A DNA stretch of 64,000 nt from JAPOUP01 sp965201085 (lineage in GTDB: Bacteria > Pseudomonadota > Alphaproteobacteria > Rhodobacterales > Rhodobacteraceae), in contig CBDAVS010000010.1 in the NCBI GenBank assembly GCA_965201085.1, positions 124,001-188,000 of the forward strand. The letters are read 5' to 3'. The translations under genes were made by a program, and so were the position numbers. Numbering within the stretch: the first letter of the stretch is position 1; each line of letters starts with the position of its first letter. The notes below the pieces were generated by a model, which ran no database searches, had not been told where the DNA came from, and was given only the letters and a program-made list of their open reading frames with translations. Of the stretch, positions 27,611-35,656 are shown in pieces.

Positions 27611-28014
27611 GGTTCCGTCCCCGGTTGCCCGTAACGCCGTTCCGGCTGTGTTCGGGGACGGATATGAACGGTTCAGACCGGCGGTTCAGCCCGGAATGTC
27701 AACGGGCCCTAGGCAGACATTCGGGGAAAACCGGTTTCTTGGGATCGGGAGTCACTGTCTGCACACACACTTCGAGACATTCACGCATCTGAAGAGGCCA
27801 TGCCCGCCTTTGTTCGGCTAAGGAGCGCAGGGACACGCTACCGAAGCTTTCAAAGAGTGACTTGCATCCATTAGAGTTAGACTCGCGTCCGCCGGAAACC
27901 GCCAGACTGTCGATTTTTCGCGGTAAATGACGGAATCCGCCCTGCGGGGATTCACCGGATATGGCGGTCAGGGTATACCGCGGAATCCGGCAATCCTCCA
28001 CCCAGGAGGCCCCC
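27611..28014. other. Spacer between IS5 and ISNCY relics
   Basis: About 400 bases with no gene. Composition falls back towards the host level in 27830-27930, suggesting host or element-end DNA between the two relics. Confidence 0.45.
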
Positions 28015-29415
28015 ATGCGCAGGGTCCACGACACCCGGCGGAGGCCCGGCGCCCCCGACATCAGGAGGATCAGGCTGGACGTGAGGTCGCGGGACGACAT
28101 CCCGGCGATCCTGATCGGCCTCCAGGACCCCTGCAGCGACGAAGGGACCCGAAAGCGGCCGTTCGGGCTTCCGGGCAGGATGGTGCTTCCCGGAAAGAGC
28201 CGCCGGGTCGGCAGGCCGGGGATGGAACCGTTGACCATCCTGGTGCTGGGGGTCGTGAAGCAGGGTCCCGGGTGCGATTTCGACCGGCTTCAGGACCTGG
28301 CGAACCAACACATCCCGATCCGGGGAAGGCCGGAGGCCGGGCCACGGATCATGGGACGTGGACGGATACGGATACGGATACCGGCGGCTGGTGGACAGCG
28401 TGCCGCTCCCCTCGCCGGAGCTTCCCGCCGGGGTCGGAAGGATGGTCGTGGAGAGGGGCCACAGGGTGGCCGGAAAAAAGCCTGGCGCCGCGTCGCGCGG
28501 CCGCCGTCATTCCTTCGTGGCCGGGACTGACGTGCATCATCCGACCGACCGCAGCCTGCCGATGGACGCGGCGCGGTGCATGGTCCGGGACGTGTCCCGG
28601 GCCTGCGGGGGGCTGGGACCGCCCGGCTGGTGGCGGAAGGAATACCTTTGCGGAAAGCTCCGCAGGCTCTATCCCGGTGTCGCCACGTCACGGCTCGCCA
28701 ACCCGCGCCCGAGGGACGTGGAGGCGCTGCTCCGCCTCGCCCTGAAGCTGGCGGACAGGGCGGAGGCGGGCCGCGCGGAGATCGACGGCAGGTTGGGTAT
28801 CCCGGGCCCATCGGACAGTATCCGGGGCTTCATCGGCCATGTCAGGCACCGGGCGGACCTGACCGGACGGCGGATCCTGAAGGGAGGGACGGTCCCGCAC
28901 CGCGGGAAGGTGCACCCGATATCCGGGCCGCACACCCGCTGGATATCGAAGGGAAAGGCCGGGGTCCCGGTGGAGCCCGGCGTCCCCGTCCGCGTCCCTG
29001 AGGACCGTCACGGATTCATCCTGCACCATTCGGTGATGTGGGAGGGGAGCGACGTGGACGTGGCGGTCCCCATGGGCGGGGAGGCGCGGGCCCGGTTCCC
29101 CGACCTGTCGGTGGTGAGCTTCGACCGCGGTCCGCACAGTCCCCCGGACCGGTTGGGGCCTGACGGAATGCTGGAGCTGAACGCCATGCCGCGGAAAGGG
29201 AGGCTGTCGAAGGCGGACCGCGTCCGGGAAAGCGGGGAGGCGTTCCGCGGGGCGCGGCGCGCCCACGCCGCCGGCGGGTCGGCCATCAACAACGTGGAGC
29301 ACCGCGGTCTGGACCGCGTCGGCGGCCACGGAAAGGAGGGTTTCGCCGGCGCCGTGGCGCTGGCGGTGCCGGCGGCGAACGTCCACCGCCCCGGCCTGAT
29401 GCTCCGGGAGAGGGA
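28015..29415 (+). pseudogene. ISNCY-family transposase relic, very GC-rich
   Basis: CAGGAGG precedes the ATG at 28015. The sense MRRVHDTRRRPGAPDIRRIR, LDVRSRDDIPAILIGLQ and LGVVKQGPGCDFDRLQDLAN is the N-terminus of the ISNCY group. Near 28340 the frame shifts by one and continues as RLVDSVPLPSPELP, ARKKPG-like AGKKPGAASRGR, VHHPTDRSLPMDAARC, WISKGKAGVPVEPGVPV, HHSVMWEGSDVDVAVPM, FDRGPHSPPDRLG and INNVEHRGLDRV, reaching the family end near 29400. Many Leu to Pro, Lys/Gln to Arg and Tyr to His-type changes. The first 400 codons are recognisable throughout, so it is degraded by substitution more than by deletion. Confidence 0.75.
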
Positions 29416-30119
29416 GCGCCCCGCGCTCCCGCCCGCCCCGGCCCGTTCCCTCCCTTTCCCCGCCATCCGCCGGCGTGGGCCGGGACCGAAGCGGCGTCCA
29501 CGGTCCGGCCCCCCGCGGACCCGTGGCGCCGGTCACGGAACCGCTCCCCAAAAAGCCGCGGACAGGGACGTGAACGCACAGGCCCGGGCCAGCCTCTCCC
29601 GAAACGGCCGGACCGTCTTTCGGTCCGGAGCGGGCCCTCCGGTCCGGAACCGGGGAAACCGCGGCCGGCCCGGGCGGTCCCGGACCGGAAACCCCATCCG
29701 CCCGTCGCCCGGGACCATCCATCGGCGCCGGTACCGGAATTCCGGACATCGTCACAGGGTCACGGGGAGGCCGGCCGCCTTCCGGCCGGTCCCCGTGACC
29801 GGGCGCTTCCGTCAATACCGGGCGAAAGGCCCCGAAATCCACATGACGTCCAGGAGTCCCGGGCGGACCGCCCGTCCGCGACAGGCTCCCGGGATGGTCC
29901 GGGAGACCGAAAGAACCGGGGCTGAGCGTCTCCGGGTCCTCCCGGATCCAGTAAGTCGGAACACGTGCGGAAAGGCCGGGTTTTTAGAGGCTTCCAGTTG
30001 GGTATTCGCGGAACCCTTTGGACACAGGGGCAACGCGTCGAAAAGTTTGCCAGTACGAGACTGGAAACACTTGATGGGATGAACCGGTAAGCCGCCTGTC
30101 AGCGAGGTTTTCAGTGAAC
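29416..30119. other. GC-rich non-coding tail with a large hairpin
   Basis: The frame of the ISNCY relic stays open to 30082 only because the DNA is so GC-rich; no family sense remains after 29415. A hairpin at 29759-29799 pairs GTCACGGGG with CCCCGTGAC around GC-rich inner arms, possibly an element end or terminator. The last 150 bases return to host composition before the FYDLN gene end. Confidence 0.5.
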
Positions 30120-30443
30120 CTAATTCTCGTCGTCGTCCGCCGCGACATCGGCGATCTCTTCCAGAGAAACGCTGTCGTCGTCGTCCTCCAACAGCTCATC
30201 TTCAATCTGGGCATTGCCCTTGCCCACAGCTTTTGCATCGTCATCGGTGTCACTCACCAGATTCAGAGCGTCTTCCTCCGGGGCCTCCGGTTTTCCGGTG
30301 ACGGAGGCACGTGATCTGGCGCCAGCTTCAAGTTCTACGATCTTGCCCGAATACGGGCTGATGACGGGATCTTTACCCAAATCGTAGAAGCGCTTGCCGG
30401 TCGTAGGGCAAACGCGTTTGGTTCCCCATTCCTCTTTGGGCAT
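30120..30443 (-). CDS. TIGR02300/FYDLN-acid family protein
   Basis: 107 residues, the expected family size. The N-terminus MPKEEWGTKRVCPTTGKRFY then DLGKDPVISPYSGKIV is the FYDLN signature, and the C-terminal half is very acidic (EDELLEDDDDSVSLEE, DVAADDDEN). Conserved across alphaproteobacteria, often near tRNA-Ala and aroA; function unknown. Here mobile DNA separates it from tRNA-Ala, and an IS1595-type relic lies about 100 bases upstream, near its promoter. Confidence 0.92.
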   Translation of the reverse strand: MPKEEWGTKRVCPTTGKRFYDLGKDPVISPYSGKIVELEAGARSRASVTGKPEAPEEDALNLVSDTDDDAKAVGKGNAQIEDELLEDDDDSVSLEEIADVAADDDEN

Positions 30444-30531
30444 TTTGCAATCCCTTCAATGTTCATCACATCCAATTTAGCCAGCGCCATCTGCCATAGT
30501 GAACAGACGCTGTCAAAGCAATTGGAACTGG

Positions 30532-30539
30532 AATTTATT
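30532..30539 (+). repeat. Target duplication, left copy, IS1595-type relic
   Basis: AATTTATT, identical to 31622-31629. Confidence 0.8.
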
Positions 30540-30562
30540 GGCTCAGTTCTACAATCGCAGCG
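30540..30562 (+). repeat. Left terminal inverted repeat, IS1595-type relic
   Basis: GGCTCAGTTCTACAATCGCA then GCG; 21 of 23 bases match the reverse complement of 31599-31621. Confidence 0.8.
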
Positions 30563-31598
30563 TTCCGCCGTCCGGTACCGCTCCCGCGGCGCTCCGCGGG
30601 GTCCGCTGACGCTCCCGAAGGGGGTGATATCGCCGGGAAAGGCCTGTCCGACGGCGGGACAGGCCGGAATGCGCCACGCCCGCCGACTCCCGCGCGGACG
30701 GGAGGGCGCGCCGGTCCACCCGGCCCGCGCCCGCGGGACAGGACGCCGGTCCTCGCCGCGGTGTCGGGAAAACCCCAGGCGATGGCCAGGATGTTCCGTC
30801 GCCACGCCGTCGGACCGCGGCATCCAGCCCCCGGCGGGCCGGTCGGACCGTTCACCGTCTGGATGCGCGGCGTCCCGCCGCCCCTTCCGCCCCGGAGCCC
30901 GGCGTTCGACCGTCCGTTCCGGCCGGCGATCCGGGGCGGGCGGGCTCCGGGAACGCCCTTTCCGGCGGTCCACGGAGGTGGGGACACACACTTTTCCCAT
31001 CGGTATCCCGCGCCTTTTCGCCCGCATGCCTCTCTTCCCCGGCTTCCGGGGCGGGTCCCGCCGCCGGCCCCCGACGACAGGGGAAAACACCTCCCTTCGG
31101 CCTCCACGACGCCGGCCGGTCCGTGGCGCCATGCGAACGCCGTCTTCGGGTCGGTCCCCGTACCGGCGGCGGTCTTCCGGAGGACGGGGCCACCGGACAT
31201 CGGCCCGGCACACCGCCTGCGGGTCGCGCCGTTCCTGCGGGAACGGCGCCGGACCGTTCCTGTCCCTGCCGGGAAGGTGCGCCCGCGGCTCCGGCACGCG
31301 AACCCGCGCGCCGACCGCGACGGTCCGCGGCCAACGACCTCCGCATGGCGGCGGCACCGGCGGGTGGAAGGGGCCGGAGCCCCGCATGGCCCGGAATCCG
31401 GGGGGCCGGCCGGCGGGACCCGCCGGGCCCTGGCCGTGTCGGACCGGGAAAGCGGGGTGGGCGGCCGTTCGATGGCGTCCATGGTGAACCCATGGGCGGC
31501 GTAGGAGGAACATGCGGGCCGCGCCCTGAAACGGTTCCTGATATCCATCGCGTTATTACAGCGGGTTGCGGCATCCAGGCCGGATCGGTGACGAAATT

Positions 31599-31621
31599 CG
31601 CTGCAATTGTGGAACTGAGCC
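31599..31621 (+). repeat. Right terminal inverted repeat, IS1595-type relic
   Basis: Reverse complement GGCTCAGTTCCACAATTGCA then GCG. Confidence 0.8.
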
Positions 31622-31629
31622 AATTTATT
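31622..31629 (+). repeat. Target duplication, right copy, IS1595-type relic
   Basis: AATTTATT, identical to 30532-30539. Confidence 0.8.
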
Positions 31630-31761
31630 TGAATTTCGCACGAAGGAATTCCCAGTCCTTTCGGACTTCGCAAGCCTTTGGGTTTCGATTGTCGTTGGGT
31701 TTCAATCCGTATCCTCTCTCGCTAGATTGCCGCGTTAACGGAAGGGGTGACATTCGAAACA

Positions 31762-32475
31762 ATGGAAAGGTCCACGCTAAAGAGTGATCCTTCCGTCGTG
31801 ATTCATCTACGCCGGTCTTCGCGTGCCCGAAAGATCTCGCTTCGGGTCTCCGAACTTGACGGGCGGGTGACACTGACGCTTCCGAACTACGCCAATGTCG
31901 ATACAGCCCTGGCCTTCGCGGAAGATAAGTCCGAGTGGATTCTCAAGCAGCTGTCGAACCAAGTCGCTTCGATCCCCGTCGGCATTGGAACATCCATTCC
32001 GTTAGGCGGTCAGAACGTCGCGGTTGAGATCGGTTCGGTCAGCGAAACGGAATTGCGGGACGGACGTCTGATCCTTGCGCGACCGCCGGTACTGGTCGCC
32101 ACCCGTGTCGCGACTTTCCTGAGGAATGCGGCGCGGTCGATGCTTGGGGAGGCCTGTCGTGACTACAGCCGAAGACTTGGATTATCGTTCGGGAAAATGA
32201 CATTGCGTGATACAAGATCACGATGGGGATCCTGTTCGATACAAGGTGATCTGATGTTTTCGTGGCGTTTGTCGATGGCGCCCCATGAAGTGCTTGATTA
32301 CGTTGCCGCCCACGAGGTCGCGCATTTGGTCGAGATGAATCACTCACCTGCCTACTGGGCCGTCGTCGCAAGAATATGCCCAGGCTACGCGGCGCCTCGC
32401 GCTTGGCTAAAGGCAAATGGCCGGACTCTTCATCGCTACAAATTCGAGGATACGGAAAGAACCCTCATCGGATAA
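31762..32475 (+). CDS. YgjP-like zinc metallopeptidase (DUF45/M48-type)
   Basis: About 237 residues. The family core is visible: VIHLRRSSRARKISLRVSEL near the start, then RDTRSRWGSCS and the zinc site VAAHEVAHLVEMNHSPAYW, followed by YAAPRAWLKANGRTLHRYKF. These soluble proteins are predicted metal-dependent peptidases of unknown substrate. The start is uncertain: the ATG at 31762 has GGAAGGGG about 14 bases upstream, while a GTG at 31747 is too close to it. No frameshift. A 50-codon continuation after the stop (to 32629, DADWPEWLYRVLFRGEHNPN) has no family I recognise. Confidence 0.85.
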   Translation: MERSTLKSDPSVVIHLRRSSRARKISLRVSELDGRVTLTLPNYANVDTALAFAEDKSEWILKQLSNQVASIPVGIGTSIPLGGQNVAVEIGSVSETELRDGRLILARPPVLVATRVATFLRNAARSMLGEACRDYSRRLGLSFGKMTLRDTRSRWGSCSIQGDLMFSWRLSMAPHEVLDYVAAHEVAHLVEMNHSPAYWAVVARICPGYAAPRAWLKANGRTLHRYKFEDTERTLIG

Positions 32476-32656
32476 TACCGGGCTAGAGATCGATGCCGAT
32501 TGGCCAGAATGGCTTTATCGCGTTCTCTTTCGGGGTGAACACAACCCGAACATGACGCGGACGGACAAAATGCTGGAACGTGTCCGCCGACCCGTGTCCG
32601 AACAAGATCGAATCCTTCGCTCCCCCTGAAAGCCACTTGCTGCCTCCACCACGTCG

Positions 32657-34045
32657 CTAAGCGTGAATCGGCCCGTCGCCGCAGGCAAGGGCCGCTTCCC
32701 GCACGGCCTCGGAATAGGTCGGATGCGCATGACAGGTGCGCGCCAGATCCTCGGCTGCGGCCCCGAACTCCATCGCAACGCAGACTTCGTGAATCAGATC
32801 CCCGGCAGCCGGACCGATGATATGGCAGCCGAGAATCCGATCCGTTTCCGTGTCGGCGAGAAGTTTCACGAATCCATCGCCTGCAAAATTGGCCTTGGCA
32901 CGACCATTGCCCATGAAGCTGAACTTGCCGATTTTATATGAGCGTCCCCGTTCCTTGAGGCTTTCCTCGGTCTCCCCGACACTCGCCACCTCTGGATGCG
33001 TGTAGATCACGTTCGGAATCACCGTGTAATTCACATGGCCTGCCTGACCCGCCAGAGTCTCGGCGACCGCCATGCCCTCGTCTTCGGCTTTGTGCGCCAG
33101 CATCGGCCCGTCGATACAGTCTCCGATCGCGTATATTCCATCGACATTCGTGGCATAGTGCGCATCCGTGTGTATCTGTCCGCCATCGGACATATTCACG
33201 CCAAGCGCATCCAGACCCAATCCCCGTGTAAATGGCTTGCGCCCCGTCGCGACCAGAACCGTATCGGCTTCAAGCACGGCCTCCTCGTCGGATTTACGGA
33301 GCCTGTAGGTCATCCGCACCTTGGTCTTGGTGGTCTCGACCTTCTGGACCGACGCGCCCGTAATGAATTTAAGGCCCTGCCTCCTCAATGTCCGCTGAAA
33401 GACCTTGGCCACCTCCGCGTCGGTTCCCGGAACTATACGGTCCAGAAACTCAACGACCGTAACCTCCGATCCGATCCGGCTGTAAGCCGAACCAAGTTCG
33501 AGCCCGATCACGCCCGCGCCGATAACGATGAGCTTTCCCGGCACCTTCTGCAGATCCAGCGCTCCGGTGGAAGAGACCACGATCCGTTCATCGACCTCAA
33601 CTCCGGGGATCGTTGAGCTATCCGAACCGGTGGCGATGACGATCGCCTTCGCTTCATGCACATCTTCGCCGACCGCTACCTTTCCGGGCGTGTCGATCGA
33701 TGCCCAGCCTTTCAGCCAGTCCACCTTGTTTTTCTTGAACAGGAATTCGATACCCTTCGTGTTCTGGCCGATGACGTCGTCCTTATACGCCAGCATCGCC
33801 TTCCAATCGACTTTCGGCGCCGACGTTTTCACTCCCATTTTGACGAAGTTGTGCTTTGCCTCGTGCAGTGAGTGACTGGCGTGCAAAAGCGCCTTGGAGG
33901 GAATGCACCCAACATTCAGGCACGTGCCTCCAAGTGTCTCCCGACCCTCGACACAGGCGGCTTTCAGGCCAAGTTGGGCGCAGCGGATGGCGCAGACATA
34001 GCCACCGGGGCCCGCACCGATTACGATAACGTCATAACTGGGCAT
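32657..34045 (-). CDS. lpdA: Dihydrolipoyl dehydrogenase (E3)
   Basis: 462 residues from the ATG at 34045, preceded by GGTGGAG; longer frames upstream have no support. The FAD site is DVIVIGAGPGGYVCAIRCAQ, the redox disulfide is GGTCLNVGCIPSKALL, the NAD site follows LIVIGAGVIGLELGSAYSRI, and the C-terminal His-Glu pair lies in HAHPTYSEAVREAAL. It reoxidises the lipoyl arms of SucB and sits directly downstream of sucA-sucB in the usual Rhodobacterales order. Confidence 0.93.
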   Translation of the reverse strand: MPSYDVIVIGAGPGGYVCAIRCAQLGLKAACVEGRETLGGTCLNVGCIPSKALLHASHSLHEAKHNFVKMGVKTSAPKVDWKAMLAYKDDVIGQNTKGIEFLFKKNKVDWLKGWASIDTPGKVAVGEDVHEAKAIVIATGSDSSTIPGVEVDERIVVSSTGALDLQKVPGKLIVIGAGVIGLELGSAYSRIGSEVTVVEFLDRIVPGTDAEVAKVFQRTLRRQGLKFITGASVQKVETTKTKVRMTYRLRKSDEEAVLEADTVLVATGRKPFTRGLGLDALGVNMSDGGQIHTDAHYATNVDGIYAIGDCIDGPMLAHKAEDEGMAVAETLAGQAGHVNYTVIPNVIYTHPEVASVGETEESLKERGRSYKIGKFSFMGNGRAKANFAGDGFVKLLADTETDRILGCHIIGPAAGDLIHEVCVAMEFGAAAEDLARTCHAHPTYSEAVREAALACGDGPIHA

Positions 34046-34176
34046 ATCATCTCCACCTCTCTTCTTGGGCAGGGTTGCGCCTCGACGACTGAACATGACG
34101 CCGTCGCGCCGAGCACGTACGCAGAAGTCCTCGTTCAAGGGCTTTGCTCATTAAGGTCGGGACCGCCTTGGCACGG

Positions 34177-35649
34177 TCAGAGATCCATTAAAAGACGCCT
34201 CGGATCTTCCAGAGCTTCCTTGACCCGGACAAGGAACGTCACCGCGCCCTTGCCGTCGACGATTCGATGGTCGTAGGAAAGTGCTAGATACATCATGGGA
34301 CGCGCGACGATTTCACCGTTAACCACCATCGGGCGTTGCTGGATTTTATGCATTCCAAGGATGCCGGACTGAGGTGGATTGAGAATCGGGGAGGACATGA
34401 GAGACCCGTAGACGCCGCCATTCGACAGTGTAAACGTTCCGCCCTGAAGCTCATCCATGGTCAGCTTCCCATCCCGCGCACGAAGGCCCAGTTCGGCGAT
34501 CCCTTTTTCGATTTCGGCGAAGCTCAGGCGGTCGGCGTCGCGAACCACCGGCACCACGAGGCCCGTCGGAGTGCCTACAGCCACCCCCATATGCACGAAA
34601 GTCTTGTAGACGATTTCGTCGCCGTCGATTTCCGCATTGACTTCGGGCACCTCTTTCAGGGCGTGGCAGCACGCTTTGGTGAAGAAAGACATGAAACCCA
34701 TTTTCACGTCGTGTTTCTTTTCGAAGAGTTCCTTGTATTCGCTTCGGATGTCCATGACGGTGCCCATATCGACCTCGTTGTAGGTCGTGAGCATCGCGGC
34801 GGTGTTCTGCGCGTCCTTAAGGCGGCGGGCGATCGTCCTGCGCAGTCGGGTCATGCGCACGCGCTCCTCGCGAACCGTGTCCCGGGTTCGTGCAGGCCGA
34901 TCTGGGGCGGTGTCCGTAGGGACAGACACTGGCACTGGCTGCGGCGCGTCCAAAGCGGCGCGGATGTCTTCCTTCATGATCCTGCCCTCCCTGCCCGTGC
35001 CTTTCACCTGATCCCGCGAAAGACCGTGTTCGGCCATCATCTTTTTTGCGGAAGGGGCGTCCTCGATATCCCTGGCCGTACCGGAAGCGGAAGCCGCCGC
35101 GCCACCGCCCGGACTGAGCACGGCGAGCTTGCCACCGGCATTGACCGCATTGCCCTCGGGCGCAAGGATCTCCGCGAGTGTACCGGAGACGGGAGCGGGA
35201 ACCTCAACGGATACCTTATCGGTCTCCAACTCGCATAGCATTTCATCCTGTGCGACGGTGTCTCCGACCGCTTTGAACCAGCTGGACACAGTGGCCTCCG
35301 AGACCGATTCACCGAGAGTGGGTACAATGACGTCGACCGAAGCACCGGCATCTACGGTTGAGTTCGAAACGGGTTCGGCTACAGCCGGCGCTGGCTTGAC
35401 GGGCTTGCTATCGGCGTCCTCGATGTTGGCGAGCAGCGCGTCGACACCTACCGTGCTTCCGTCGGCGGAGACAATCTCCCCAAGGCGGCCGTGAGCGGGC
35501 GATCGAACCTCGACCGTCACCTTATCGGTTTCGAGTTCGCATAGCATCTCGTCGGCGGCTACCATGTCTCCCGGTTGTTTCAGCCAGTTCGCCACCGTCG
35601 CTTCGGTGACGCTTTCTCCAAGGGAAGGTACCCGTATTTCGATGCTCAT
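34177..35649 (-). CDS. sucB: 2-oxoglutarate dehydrogenase E2, dihydrolipoyl succinyltransferase
   Basis: About 490 residues from MSIEIRVPSLGESV. There are two lipoyl domains (lysines in ELETDKVTVEV near residue 45 and ELETDKVSVEV near 145), a peripheral-subunit-binding domain (AKKMMAEHGLSRDQVKGTGR) and the catalytic domain ending LALSYDHRIVDGKGAVTFLV with the active His-Asp. Two lipoyl domains is longer than the single-lipoyl E. coli enzyme and fits Rhodobacterales. It follows sucA by about seven bases and forms the core of the complex with SucA and LpdA. Confidence 0.93.
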   Translation of the reverse strand: MSIEIRVPSLGESVTEATVANWLKQPGDMVAADEMLCELETDKVTVEVRSPAHGRLGEIVSADGSTVGVDALLANIEDADSKPVKPAPAVAEPVSNSTVDAGASVDVIVPTLGESVSEATVSSWFKAVGDTVAQDEMLCELETDKVSVEVPAPVSGTLAEILAPEGNAVNAGGKLAVLSPGGGAAASASGTARDIEDAPSAKKMMAEHGLSRDQVKGTGREGRIMKEDIRAALDAPQPVPVSVPTDTAPDRPARTRDTVREERVRMTRLRRTIARRLKDAQNTAAMLTTYNEVDMGTVMDIRSEYKELFEKKHDVKMGFMSFFTKACCHALKEVPEVNAEIDGDEIVYKTFVHMGVAVGTPTGLVVPVVRDADRLSFAEIEKGIAELGLRARDGKLTMDELQGGTFTLSNGGVYGSLMSSPILNPPQSGILGMHKIQQRPMVVNGEIVARPMMYLALSYDHRIVDGKGAVTFLVRVKEALEDPRRLLMDL

Positions 35650-35656
35650 GGCGCTG

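Larger units (their letters stand above)
30540..31621 (-). mobile_element. IS1595-family element relic (1,082 bp), very GC-rich inside
   Basis: 23-base terminal repeats (30540-30562 and 31599-31621, start GGCTCAGTTC, 21 of 23 matching) and a perfect 8-bp duplication AATTTATT define the element. The transposase, on the minus strand from about 31484, is scattered over frames: AAMRRSLAADRRGRRAGSR, then RKTAAGTGTDPKTAFAWRH, then GVVEAEGRCF and KRGMRAKRRGIPMGKVCV. These correspond to the helix-turn-helix and DDE start of ISXO2-like transposases; the first catalytic Asp (usual EADETF) is lost. Several frameshifts and strong Arg/Pro/Gly enrichment show it is dead, while its ends and duplication are well preserved. 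Confidence 0.8.

Noticed and set aside
29416..30082. Continuation of the 574-codon frame beyond the ISNCY transposase
   Set aside because: It stays open because stop codons are rare in DNA of such high GC content. The translation is Arg/Pro/Gly-rich with no family sense.
32476..32656. Short frame after the metallopeptidase gene (DADWPEWLYRVLFRGEHNPN)
   Set aside because: It looks somewhat protein-like but has no clear start, ribosome site or known family, so I did not list it as a gene.
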